DNA from: Saprospiraceae bacterium
GTDB lineage: Bacteria; Bacteroidota; Bacteroidia; Chitinophagales; Saprospiraceae
Assembly: GCA_016722295.1 (NCBI GenBank)
Contig: JADKGL010000014.1
Location: 1 to 64,000 of the forward strand
Reading direction: 5' to 3'
DNA length: 64,000 nucleotides
Shown piece after piece: positions 9,901 through 18,216 of the stretch (position 1 is the stretch's first letter; every line of letters starts with the position of its first letter). The translations under genes and the position numbers were made by a program. Below the pieces are notes generated by a model. It searched no databases. It saw only the letters and a list, made by a program, of their open reading frames with translations, and was not told where the DNA came from.

Positions 9901-11007
9901 AAACAGTATCGAATTTGCAGGTGGCTTCATTGTCTACAAAAATTTCACCCAACAAATCATTTGGTAAATCAATATCTAGCTCAACTTCTTTGTCACAATA
10001 AACCAAACCATTTTGATAGATCACTTTTAGTTTATAAGTGCCAGATCCTTTTGCTGTAGCAGTAAGTCCATTGCTGCTTAGAATTTTTCCACCATTGCTT
10101 GCAGTCCATTCATATCTTACATTCGTTCCCGTTGAAGATCCATTGGCTTTGAGTTCAAATGGCTCTGAAGAACAGTCTGGTAGTATCGGCGCCTTTACTA
10201 CTGCTTTGAGGTCTACTACTTCTACCATCACTTCGTCCATGTCTTCACATTTCTCGTAGAGGGAAAGATCGTCAACTGCAAAATCATTTCCACCTGCAAC
10301 TCCAGTTAATTCACTCAAACAAATTAATGCAGTACTCGATTTTGCAGTGAAACAATGTTCAAACATAAACCAAGCACAAGAGCCACCTGCAGATATCGTC
10401 CCGACACTAGAACCATTAATCGTAACACTGATGACACCAGGATTGGAGGCAATGACATTTTGCAAAAAAATGTAAAAAGATACATTTTACCTGCAGTGAC
10501 TGGAACTGATTTGCACAAAAAATTTAATCCAGAATTTATTGATGCGTTTACAACCAATTGATTGCCACCTCCTGTCGTATGATCTCCACATTGTTCAAAT
10601 CCTGGATGAAAGGCACTTGGATCTGGACCCACGTAGCAAGTTCCTTCTGGTTGTAAGTTTGTGGTGTATGAGTAACTTGTACTAAATCCTGCGAATCCTG
10701 ATTCAAAATCACCATTTGTGATGAGATTTGTAGAAGACAAACCCTTTGTTTTTAGAGTATATTTATATTTTCCCGGAGGTGCGTTTACAAAGGGATCCAA
10801 TACCTTGGGATTGCTCAAATAAGTACTTGGAGTCCATTCATATTCATCTGCATTAGTTTCACCTTGAAGCTGCACAGGCATGCTTGGGTCACATGTGAAG
10901 AGATCTGGACCTGCTTTCGCTTCAATATCAAGGCATCCTTGAGCCAAAAGATTCGCTGTCAAAAAACAACAGAAACCAAAGAATGCTAAGCTTTTGAACC
11001 AATTCAT
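6951..11007 (-). CDS. PKD/SprB-like repeat protein with T9SS type B sorting domain (two frameshifts)
   Basis: Start ATG 11007 gives signal peptide MNWFKSLAFFGFCCFLTANL-LAQG. The mature part begins with an ADEYEWTP module and an NGDFESG carbohydrate-binding-like domain, followed by about twelve repeats of roughly 90 residues with the pattern xCxNTxxTLxGxSxxGxxxxYxW...GxYxLxVxDxxNxC, as in PKD-like/SprB-repeat surface proteins. The end is a gliding-motility (T9SS type B) sorting domain: NVITSNGDNIND, IYDRWGE, then after repair GWEGKFNNE, GVYVYVLEIEW and GDVTLIR with stop at 6951-6953. Two one-base losses break it: in the A7 run at about 10463-10469, and near 7105-7110 in TTT before HQENFP. Uninterrupted pieces are 10324-11007 and 6965-10465. 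An exported adhesin or structural cell-surface protein is the likely role. Confidence 0.8.
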
Positions 11008-11023
11008 GAAATTGAAATTTGCC

Positions 11024-11031
11024 CAAATATA
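11024..11031 (-). promoter_or_regulatory. -7 box (TATATTTG) of the SprB-like gene
   Basis: TATATTTG on the minus strand lies 17 bp upstream of the ATG at 11007, matching TAnnTTTG. Confidence 0.5.
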
Positions 11032-11122
11032 AGCAAATAATTATTAGATCTTACAGAATTTTAAATCTTTGAAAATTATTTTTAAAAAATCCTATCGAAG
11101 TTATTTCAATTGGAAAGAAAAT

Positions 11123-13030
11123 TTATACAATCTCATTTTCTTCAACCATTTCTAGCATTTCTTCTTCATCTTCTGGCTTCAATTGATCGATGTCCACTCG
11201 TAAATTATCAATGATAAATTCTTGTCTTTCATTGGTATTCTTTCCCATATAGTACTCGAGTATTTTTTCAATATGACTATCTTCTGTAAGAGTAACTGGC
11301 TCCAATTTTATATCATGTCCAATGAATTTTCCAAATTCATCTGGAGAAATTTCTCCTAGCCCTTTGAATCTTGTGATCTCAGCTTTACCTCTTAATTTTT
11401 TTATAGCGTTTTGTTTTTCTGTTTCTGAATAACAATAGAACGTTTGCCTTTTATCTCTAACTCGGAACAATGGGGTATCCAAAATAAACAAATGACCAGA
11501 TCTAACTAATTCGGGAAAAAACTGCAAGAAAAAAGTAAGCAATAAAAGTCGAATATGCATACCATCCACATCAGCATCTGTTGCTATAACTACTTTATTG
11601 AATCTGAGATTTTCTACGCCATCTTCAATATCTAGAGCATGTTGGAGTAAGTTTAACTCTTCATTTTCATAAACTATTTTTTTTGACATTCCATGACAAT
11701 TGAGCGGCTTTCCTCGCAAACTAAACACTGCTTGTGTTTCTACGTTGCGAGATTTTGTGATTGAACCACTTGCCGAATCTCCTTCTGTAATAAAGAGCAT
11801 CGTATTTTCTTTGATTTCGGGTTTAGCCTTCGAGTCTGTAAGATGGACTCTACAATCTCTTAATTTTTTATTGTGAAGATTTGCTTTTTTTGCTCGTTGA
11901 TTTGCCAGTTTTTTGATACCGGCAATTTCTTTTCGTTCTCGTTCTGATTGCAATATTTTGGACAAGAGTTCTTTTGCAGTTTCAGGATATTTATGGAGAT
12001 AATTGTCTAATTCTTTGGTAACAAAATCCATGATCATAGTTCTCAACGAACTACCTTCTGGAGCGATGGTTGTAGATCCTAATTTAGTTTTGGTTTGAGA
12101 TTCAAATACAGGTTCTTCAATTCGAACTGAAATTGCGCCTATGATACTTGTATGTATATCTTTTGTATCTAGATCCTTTTTGTAAAAGTCTCTAACCGTT
12201 TTTACTATTGCTTCGCGAAAATAATTTAAATGAGTTCCCCCTTGTGAAGTATATTGACCGTTGACAAAGCTATAGTATTGTTCACCATACTGGGTGCCAT
12301 GAGTCATGACACACTCAATATCCTCTCCTTTAAGATGAATGATAGGATAATTGATCGACTCACCATCTGTGCGGCGATCCAACATGTCTTTTAGACCATT
12401 TTTTGAAATGTAGGTTTTTCCATTAAAATGAATTTTCAGGCCTGCATTCAAGTATGCATAGTTCCAAATTCTACTTTCAATAAATTCGTTGACGAATCTA
12501 AATTTATGGAATATTTTTTCATCAGGACGAAATTCAATATATGTTCCATTGACATCATCGGTATTTTGTAGTTTGTGATCTTTTGAAAGATTGCCCAATT
12601 CAAATTCAGCAGTTTTCATCTTACCCTCGCGAATCGCACTTACTTTAAAATAAGAGGATAGCGCATTTACTGCTTTGGTACCAACGCCGTTTAAGCCTAC
12701 TGATTTTTTAAAGGCTTTTGAATCATATTTGCCTCCTGTATTAATTTGAGATACACAATCTATTACTTTGCCCAAGGGTATGCCTCTTCCATAATCCCTA
12801 ACCTTGACAGTGCGATCTTGAATTTCAATGTCAATCTCTTTGCCAAATCCCATTACATATTCATCTATGCAATTATCGATTACTTCTTTTATTAGGATGT
12901 AGATTCCATCGTCTACTGTCGTTCCATCACCAAGTTTGCCTATATACATTCCTGGACGTAGTCGAATATGCTCTTTCCAATCGAGAGATCGAATATTATC
13001 TTCGTTATATGATGTATTTAAATTGGACAT
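11123..13030 (-). CDS. parE: DNA topoisomerase IV subunit B
   Basis: 635 residues, the usual size for the Bacteroidota ParE. GHKL ATPase motifs are in order: RPGMYIG near residue 26, EVIDNCIDEY, YGRGIPLG, and NGVGTKAVNALS. The TOPRIM domain shows FITEGDSASG around residue 412 and the metal-binding DADVDGMHI around 485, with SLRGKPLN between them. The C-terminal FKGLGEISPDEF is the GyrB/ParE tail. Together with ParA/ParC it decatenates replicated chromosomes. It could be confused with GyrB, but the short N-terminus (IRSLDWKEHIRLRPGMYIG) and the size fit ParE better. No parC neighbour follows: the next gene in that direction is the SprB-like protein, so parE appears monocistronic. Confidence 0.92.
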   Translation of the reverse strand: MSNLNTSYNEDNIRSLDWKEHIRLRPGMYIGKLGDGTTVDDGIYILIKEVIDNCIDEYVMGFGKEIDIEIQDRTVKVRDYGRGIPLGKVIDCVSQINTGGKYDSKAFKKSVGLNGVGTKAVNALSSYFKVSAIREGKMKTAEFELGNLSKDHKLQNTDDVNGTYIEFRPDEKIFHKFRFVNEFIESRIWNYAYLNAGLKIHFNGKTYISKNGLKDMLDRRTDGESINYPIIHLKGEDIECVMTHGTQYGEQYYSFVNGQYTSQGGTHLNYFREAIVKTVRDFYKKDLDTKDIHTSIIGAISVRIEEPVFESQTKTKLGSTTIAPEGSSLRTMIMDFVTKELDNYLHKYPETAKELLSKILQSERERKEIAGIKKLANQRAKKANLHNKKLRDCRVHLTDSKAKPEIKENTMLFITEGDSASGSITKSRNVETQAVFSLRGKPLNCHGMSKKIVYENEELNLLQHALDIEDGVENLRFNKVVIATDADVDGMHIRLLLLTFFLQFFPELVRSGHLFILDTPLFRVRDKRQTFYCYSETEKQNAIKKLRGKAEITRFKGLGEISPDEFGKFIGHDIKLEPVTLTEDSHIEKILEYYMGKNTNERQEFIIDNLRVDIDQLKPEDEEEMLEMVEENEIV

Positions 13031-13049
13031 TTTGAGTATTAAGTTTCGG

Positions 13050-13057
13050 CAAAGATA
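13050..13057 (-). promoter_or_regulatory. -7 box (TATCTTTG) of parE
   Basis: TATCTTTG on the minus strand, 20 bp upstream of the parE start; fits TAnnTTTG. Confidence 0.5.
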
Positions 13058-13108
13058 GGAACATATTATAAATATTTACAATGCTTCACAATTAGCCTTC
13101 GCAAATGC

Positions 13109-13137
13109 AAAAAAAAAGCCTCGAATTTCTTCGAGGC
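13109..13137 (-). terminator. Rho-independent terminator of the lipoprotein gene
   Basis: GCCTCGAA-(TTTC)-TTCGAGGC is a perfect 8-bp hairpin at 13118-13137, followed on the minus strand by a run of nine T. It ends transcription of the lipoprotein before it reaches parE. Confidence 0.85.
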
Positions 13138-13180
13138 AAAATCTTTATCACAAAACACATTCCAGTGTTTGCAATTTTTA

Positions 13181-13711
13181 TTATTTTTTTGCTATTGCTG
13201 CTTTGAAAGCATCATATATAGCCATAGCTTGAGTCTTAGAAGTATTAGCTGATTCAGTAATCATTGTTGTAGCTGATGAAGTTTCAGTCAACATGCTTTT
13301 CAATCCTTCGATTTGAGTCAAAGCCGATGCATCCAATTTACCTGTAGTAAGACCATCCTTTAATGCTGCAAGTTTAGCAGTACCATCTTGCCAATTCGCT
13401 GCTAAAGATGCAAATTTACCAGCTAAGCTAGTAAGTCCATCCATATTTCCAGCAAAACTTGTTTTTAAAGAATCGATTAATTTTAATTTTGTAGCATCTA
13501 ACTTTAATTTTGGATCAATTGTCAAACTGTCTTTAAGACCAGCAATTGAACTTTGAACTGAACCTACAAGAGTTCCAGCATCAGTGAAAGAAGTTGAAGC
13601 TTTTTCCCAATCAGCAGATAAAGATTCGATAGGTTTTCTGAATTGCTCAACATTTTTACAAGCAAAAACGAAGACAAAAAGAGGTAAAATAATTGCGATT
13701 AATTTTTTCAT
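13181..13711 (-). CDS. lipoprotein, unknown function
   Basis: 176 residues. The N-terminus MKKLIAIILPLFVFVFAC ends in a lipobox-like FVFAC, so a lipid-anchored envelope protein is likely. The rest is low in aromatic residues and rich in Ala, Ser, Thr, Lys and Leu, with helical heptads such as LKDSLTIDPKLKLDATKLKLID and GLTTGKLDASALTQIEGLK; it resembles a small helical bundle. I do not recognise the family. It has its own promoter box and a strong terminator, so it is a single-gene transcript and may be well expressed. Confidence 0.8.
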   Translation of the reverse strand: MKKLIAIILPLFVFVFACKNVEQFRKPIESLSADWEKASTSFTDAGTLVGSVQSSIAGLKDSLTIDPKLKLDATKLKLIDSLKTSFAGNMDGLTSLAGKFASLAANWQDGTAKLAALKDGLTTGKLDASALTQIEGLKSMLTETSSATTMITESANTSKTQAMAIYDAFKAAIAKK

Positions 13712-13730
13712 TTTATTCTAAAATTTAAGG

Positions 13731-13738
13731 CAAAAATA
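13731..13738 (-). promoter_or_regulatory. -7 box (TATTTTTG) of the lipoprotein gene
   Basis: TATTTTTG on the minus strand, 20 bp upstream of the ATG at 13711; fits TAnnTTTG. Confidence 0.5.
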
Positions 13739-13973
13739 GGGTATTATTCAGAAGCACTTGTTAAGCGATATCTATAGATTTCTAATAGTTAGTTAATGTT
13801 TTGCACACATATCAAATAGCCTGGAGCTTCTCAGTAAAATCTATTTTTTTAATTCATATTATAATTATTTTTTAATTGTAAATGACAGGTAATCAATTTA
13901 TTATATATTATAATATACTCTTTGGTTAGAAAATTGGTATCATTTTTGATTTTATAGATCAAAATATTTTATC

Positions 13974-14720
13974 ATGAAAAAGCAAGTAAATATTCCATTC
14001 ATGCGAATCCTGGGACTCAGTGTTGCGATTTACTTTATTTCAGCTAGATCGTTGAGCTATCAAGAAATCTATATATATCAATTTAGTGAAATAGCGAAAT
14101 CAGAAAGTGCCAGAACAGGAATACCTGCTAGTATAAAATTAGCTCAGGGTTTATTTGAATCTAGCGCTGGTAAAAGCGAACTTGCTATTCAGGCAAATAA
14201 CCATTTTGGCATCAAATGCAAAAATGATTGGACTGGATTGACTTATTTTTACAAGGATGACGATTTGGATTCAACGGGAACGTTAATGCATTCATGTTTT
14301 AGACAATACAATAATCCTGAAGAATCTTATATAGACCATAGTAGTTTTTTGACTCAACGGTCGCGATATAAAGGGCTTTTTTCAATAGATAAAAAGGATT
14401 ATATCTCTTGGGCAGTCGGACTTAAAAACTGTGGCTATGCAACAGACCCAAATTATTCTAATAAATTGATCAAAACGATTGAAAAATATGAATTATATGA
14501 ATTGGATAATGGAACAAAAATGTTTGACTTTACTCAATCAGTTAATCCTGTGCAAATCGAGCAGCCTAAATCTGAAATAAATGTTAAATCTGCAAAAAAA
14601 ATAAAGAAAAATAGACACAAGTCTAAAAAGAACAAGAGTTTACATATATTTGCCCCTGCCAAGGTTATCGGGGTCGAAGTAAACCAATCTCAGACCAATA
14701 GACGAATGTTAATAGAGTGA
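13974..14720 (+). CDS. glucosaminidase (GH73 / FlgJ-Bax-like) peptidoglycan hydrolase
   Basis: 248 residues. A hydrophobic N-terminus (ILGLSVAIYFISARSLS) suggests export. The domain at about 35-175 matches mannosyl-glycoprotein endo-beta-N-acetylglucosaminidase: GIPASIKLAQGLFESSAGKS with the catalytic Glu in LFES, then NNHFGIKCKNDW, CFRQYNNPEESYIDHSSFL, RYKGLF and KNCGYATDPNY. It cleaves the glycan strand of peptidoglycan. The tail after residue 185 is highly basic (KKIKKNRHKSKKNK) and there is no LysM domain, which many relatives carry; the basic tail might bind anionic wall or DNA, but this is only a guess. It converges on pdxA with 6 bp between stops. Confidence 0.88.
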   Translation: MKKQVNIPFMRILGLSVAIYFISARSLSYQEIYIYQFSEIAKSESARTGIPASIKLAQGLFESSAGKSELAIQANNHFGIKCKNDWTGLTYFYKDDDLDSTGTLMHSCFRQYNNPEESYIDHSSFLTQRSRYKGLFSIDKKDYISWAVGLKNCGYATDPNYSNKLIKTIEKYELYELDNGTKMFDFTQSVNPVQIEQPKSEINVKSAKKIKKNRHKSKKNKSLHIFAPAKVIGVEVNQSQTNRRMLIE

Positions 14721-14726
14721 ACCAAC

Positions 14727-15788
14727 CTACTCGCTCATTTCTTCTGATAGCTTTGGCCTTTTTTTCACTGGATTTTGTCTCATCTCATCATAGCCTTTTC
14801 GCATAGCAATAGTATTTTTTGCGAGATAAATAGAATGTAACATCGAGCTGAATTCTGCTACATTTTTTCCCGCAATATCAAATCCAGTGCCATGATCTGG
14901 TGAAGTTCTAACATAAGGCAGTCCGGCTGTAAAATTCACCCCTTCACTAAAACTGATACTCTTGAATCCAACCAAGCCTTGATCGTGATACATTGCTAAT
15001 ATTCCATCAAATTTTGAAAATTGCGAAGAACCAAATAAACCATCGGCTGAGAATGGCCCAGCGATATACATACCGTTCTTTTTAGCTTCAATAATAGCGG
15101 GTCTTATGATTTCTTCTTCCTCAGAACCCAACAATCCTTCTTCTCCTGCATGCGGATTAAGTCCTAAAACAGCAATGTGTGGTTTTTCTATGCCAAAATC
15201 AACCCGTAAAGACTGCTCCATAAGTTGTATTTTGCTGGAAATCAAGGATTTTGTAATTGTGCCACTGACTTTATTGAGAGGAATGTGTTCAGTCACCAAT
15301 CCAACTTTCAATTTATTGCTCACCATCATCATCAGCACATCTGTTGCACCAGCTTTTTCTTTTAGATAACCAGTGTGCCCAGCATGTTTGAAGCCTGCCA
15401 ATTGCATGGATTGCTTGTTGATTGGTGCAGTAACTATGGCATCAATAAAACCTTGATTAAGATCCTCGATCGCTTTGTCTATACTGAGTTGTGCATATTT
15501 TCCACCTTCAGGACTTACTTTTCCTATTGAAATCCCAACATTGTCATTCCAACAATTGACCAAATTGATGCGATCTGGTCGTGGTTTATCACCTTCATTC
15601 AATACAAAAAAGCTGAGATTGTCCAATTGGACAATATTCTTATGATAAGATGCTACTTTGACATTTCCATAGATGATTGGAATTATGTCTTTAAATATAT
15701 ATTCATTATTTAACGCTTTAAGAATAACTTCAAGCCCTATTCCATTGATGTCACCAGTGGTAATTCCAATTTTCCATTTTGTAGCCAT
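14727..15788 (-). CDS. pdxA: 4-hydroxythreonine-4-phosphate dehydrogenase
   Basis: 353 residues. It oxidises and decarboxylates 4-phosphohydroxy-L-threonine for pyridoxal 5'-phosphate synthesis by the DXP-dependent route. It opens with IGITTGDINGIGLEV, typical of PdxA. The three metal-binding His are present: GHTGYL near residue 138, NPHAGEEG near 213 and AMYHDQGL near 269; PVNKQSM-type substrate loop appears as APINKQSMQLAG, and the end has SPDHGTGFDIAGKN. No pdxJ is adjacent. Its promoter box is directly upstream and the gene appears monocistronic. Confidence 0.94.
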   Translation of the reverse strand: MATKWKIGITTGDINGIGLEVILKALNNEYIFKDIIPIIYGNVKVASYHKNIVQLDNLSFFVLNEGDKPRPDRINLVNCWNDNVGISIGKVSPEGGKYAQLSIDKAIEDLNQGFIDAIVTAPINKQSMQLAGFKHAGHTGYLKEKAGATDVLMMMVSNKLKVGLVTEHIPLNKVSGTITKSLISSKIQLMEQSLRVDFGIEKPHIAVLGLNPHAGEEGLLGSEEEEIIRPAIIEAKKNGMYIAGPFSADGLFGSSQFSKFDGILAMYHDQGLVGFKSISFSEGVNFTAGLPYVRTSPDHGTGFDIAGKNVAEFSSMLHSIYLAKNTIAMRKGYDEMRQNPVKKRPKLSEEMSE

Positions 15789-15812
15789 GTGCTAATGTTT
15801 CTCGTTTGAGTG

Positions 15813-15820
15813 CAAAGATA
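15813..15820 (-). promoter_or_regulatory. -7 box (TATCTTTG) of pdxA
   Basis: TATCTTTG on the minus strand, 25 bp upstream of the pdxA ATG. Confidence 0.45.
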
Positions 15821-15923
15821 TGTTTTTAAGGCTAATTCTTTGGATAATAATAGTTTCAAGAACCTTGAGGTAAAACAAATTCAATATTAATTCGTTTTAA
15901 TCCCAAATTCAAAAAAGTCAATC

Positions 15924-16343
15924 ATGTATCCTATTGAACTTATACGCCCAATGGCACAAGAACTTGAAAATTCAGGTTTTGAAAGTTTATCTTCACAAGA
16001 ACAAGTGAAAAGTGTATTAACCCAAGCTCAAGGGACAGTTTTACTGGTAGTAAATTCTGTGTGTGGTTGCGCTGCTGCAAATGCGAGACCAGGAGTTCGA
16101 ATGGCGCTAAATCAGGATCAGAAGCCGAGCAAATTGGTTACGGTTTTTGCAGGAGTTGATCGCGAAGCTACTGCCACTGCAAGAGAATTTCTGTTGCCTT
16201 ATCCACCTTCATCTCCAGCAATAGCTTTGTTTAAAGACGGCAAACTGGTTCATATATTAGAAAGACATCAGATAGAAGGACGATCTGCTCAAATGATTGC
16301 AGACAATCTTAGCCAAGCATTTCAAACTTATTGTCAGAATTAA
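15924..16343 (+). CDS. BrxA/BrxB family bacilliredoxin
   Basis: 139 residues, thioredoxin-like fold. The N-terminus MYPIELIRPMAQELENSGFE and the motif VVNSVCGCAAANARPGV are diagnostic of the YphP/YqiW family. The CGC motif is the redox site that removes bacillithiol (or other low-molecular-weight thiols) from S-thiolated proteins. PPSSPAIALFKDGKLVHILERHQIEG is the conserved C-terminal half. The stop overlaps the start of the next gene (TAATG at 16341-16345), so the two are translationally coupled. Confidence 0.93.
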   Translation: MYPIELIRPMAQELENSGFESLSSQEQVKSVLTQAQGTVLLVVNSVCGCAAANARPGVRMALNQDQKPSKLVTVFAGVDREATATAREFLLPYPPSSPAIALFKDGKLVHILERHQIEGRSAQMIADNLSQAFQTYCQN

Positions 16344-16951
16344 TGAGGTATTTAGGAACCATTTTTTGTAATTTATTTCTGTGTTTTAGTAGTTTGATCG
16401 CCCAAGTAGCGACGTCAAACCAAGAACCAATTGAAGCTCGATTTACAAAGCTTGATTTGAAAGAGGAGAAACTTGAAATGAAGCATTTTGAAAGCTTGCT
16501 AAAAAATTGGAAAAAAGCGACTAAAAGCAAAAATATAGATTTTCAAAATAATGCTTTGGATAACCTAAAGCAAAGTATGAGTGATGAAAGTCTAGAACTT
16601 TCAAATAAAATTGCACTTCGAAATAAGCAAGTGAGCAATTTGAATATATCACATGAAGAAGTGGATTCATTGACTTTCATTGAAATGCCAAGAGGAGCTA
16701 TGTTTTCAAAAATTGAAAATCAGATTACTAAATCGGAAGTAGAAAATCGTAAGACAGAATCTGCATTACTTTCAAAATATACGGCGATCATATCAAATCA
16801 GCAGCAACTATTGATGAAATTGTCTAAAATTGGCATAATAACACAAGAAAATAATCTTTCTAAGATTGCAGAAATTAATCCTATTACACAAGAATTTTAT
16901 AGCACACTGAAGCAAGAGATCGATTTGATGGCAACTGAAACTAAAAAGTAG
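16343..16951 (+). CDS. secreted or periplasmic coiled-coil protein, unknown
   Basis: About 202 residues from the ATG at 16343, which overlaps the bacilliredoxin stop by one base; a TTG 12 bp earlier is a poorer start because the ATG leads straight into the signal peptide MRYLGTIFCNLFLCFSSLIAQ. The mature part is charged and helical (LEMKHFESLLKNWKKATKSK, SALLSKYTAIISNQQQLLMKLSKIG) and probably forms a coiled coil. No family recognised. Coupling to a bacilliredoxin hints at oxidative stress, but nothing in the sequence proves it. Confidence 0.7.
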   Translation: MRYLGTIFCNLFLCFSSLIAQVATSNQEPIEARFTKLDLKEEKLEMKHFESLLKNWKKATKSKNIDFQNNALDNLKQSMSDESLELSNKIALRNKQVSNLNISHEEVDSLTFIEMPRGAMFSKIENQITKSEVENRKTESALLSKYTAIISNQQQLLMKLSKIGIITQENNLSKIAEINPITQEFYSTLKQEIDLMATETKK

Positions 16952-17142
16952 ATCGATATAACATGCTCAAGTTTTGATTTTTTCAAAGCAAATAAAAAAG
17001 TAAAATATAAAAAGAGATCGCCAAACCCAATAACATATTAAATATTTTTATAATATGTTTGTTGCAAATATTCTTCGCAGTTGGCACGGAAAGCCTAATT
17101 TTTAAATAAATTCATTCGGAAATATTATTTTTGTTTATTTGG

Positions 17143-17150
17143 TATATTTG
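17143..17150 (+). promoter_or_regulatory. candidate -7 box (TATATTTG)
   Basis: TATATTTG lies about 90 bp upstream of the next start, farther than the other boxes in this window, so the leader would be longer than usual. Nothing else is seen in 16952-17238. Confidence 0.3.
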
Positions 17151-17238
17151 ACAAATGTCAATATAATATTTGGATAAAATAAATTAACATATAACTAGAA
17201 ATTTGTAGTTCTTGCATTTTTGGCATAATTTATGCGCC

Positions 17239-17601
17239 ATGCTAAGTATGGCAACAACAATAAATATTCAAGAGTTAAATCGAAAGCACCTATTGCGTGC
17301 AGATGTAGTATATCGCGTTAATTTTGGTTTGTGTAGTCGATTGGTAAATTATAGAAATGGCATCATGTATCTTGAAGTCATGTTTACCAAAAAGTGGAAG
17401 AAAGATTATGATCAGACTACTGAAGAATTGGCCCAATGTTGGAGAAACAGCAATCGGGAGTTGGCAAAAGCTATTGGATGTAAAGTTTACATTATCGATG
17501 CTCGTGATTATCCTTACAAGAAAGATCTTTACCTAAATACTGGAGTGGCTAGTTATGATGCTAAAAAAGGAATGATTTTTTACGATCAAGTTTTAAATTA
17601 G
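17239..17601 (+). CDS. conserved-looking small protein, unknown
   Basis: 120 residues from ATG 17239 (MLSMATTINIQELN); a second ATG at 17248 is equally good, and a TTG at 17212 is unlikely. No signal peptide. Contains WRNSNRELAKAIGCKVYIIDARDYPYKKDLYLNTG split over a basic, aromatic sequence (FTKKWKKDYDQTTEEL). Codon use looks like that of its neighbours. I do not recognise a family. It is convergent with the secreted protein at 17605-18138, 4 bp between stops. Confidence 0.6.
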   Translation: MLSMATTINIQELNRKHLLRADVVYRVNFGLCSRLVNYRNGIMYLEVMFTKKWKKDYDQTTEELAQCWRNSNRELAKAIGCKVYIIDARDYPYKKDLYLNTGVASYDAKKGMIFYDQVLN

Positions 17602-17604
17602 TTT

Positions 17605-18138
17605 TTATTTTTTTGAAAAGTCGATTTTAAACGAATTAAAAAATTTATCTGCATTTGAGTTCAATCGCCCTTCCATAGTTGAGATTTGTTGAAGAGAATA
17701 TAGGTGATTTTCAAATGGTATTAATGCTGTTTTAATTGAATTAGTTGATTCATATTTAACAAGAAATATTTGACTCTCAATACCATTGATTTTCTCTTTT
17801 CCCGAATAAATAAGTTCACTATCTTGTAATTGATTCAATAAACCTTCTTTGATCGTTTGACACATATATTCCACAGTTGAGTCTGCACCTGTCAAGATAA
17901 AATCCTCTGGATAAATGGTATGAGTGACAACATAAATATCTTCATCTTTTTCCTTTTTTTTGTCAACAGCGCTATAGGAGTATATTTTAATATTGCCAAT
18001 ATCAGTGTCAAGTTCTTGATCGTTTTTTGTTGGGCTTTCGGGTAAATACACTTTGAAATATCCTTGATCAGACTCATAATATTGCCATTCTAAAGCAAAA
18101 AAGACTAAAAACAAGTATAAAAAGCTTTTCATTTTCAA
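17605..18138 (-). CDS. exported protein, PsbP/DcrB-like fold suspected
   Basis: 177 residues. A hydrophobic leader MKMKSFLYLFLVFFALEWQ suggests export. The body reads YYESDQGYFKVYLPESPTK, IGNIKIYSYSAVDKK, YVVTHTIYPEDF, YSGKEKINGIESQIFLVKY and FENHLYSLQQIS, the alternation seen in small PsbP/DcrB-type alpha-beta proteins that start with an F-x-V-x-x-P-x-x-P segment. The similarity is by eye only. No enzymatic motif is visible and the neighbours give no clue. Confidence 0.7.
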   Translation of the reverse strand: MKMKSFLYLFLVFFALEWQYYESDQGYFKVYLPESPTKNDQELDTDIGNIKIYSYSAVDKKKEKDEDIYVVTHTIYPEDFILTGADSTVEYMCQTIKEGLLNQLQDSELIYSGKEKINGIESQIFLVKYESTNSIKTALIPFENHLYSLQQISTMEGRLNSNADKFFNSFKIDFSKK

Positions 18139-18191
18139 AAATTTTATTTAGAACGTTTGATTCTTAAAAAGAGTATTCAAGAATCAATCCT

Positions 18192-18199
18192 TATATTTG
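18192..18199 (+). promoter_or_regulatory. -7 box (TATATTTG) of lpdA
   Basis: TATATTTG ends 17 bp before the lpdA ATG. Confidence 0.5.
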
Positions 18200-18216
18200 C
18201 AAAAAATTGATAGATT

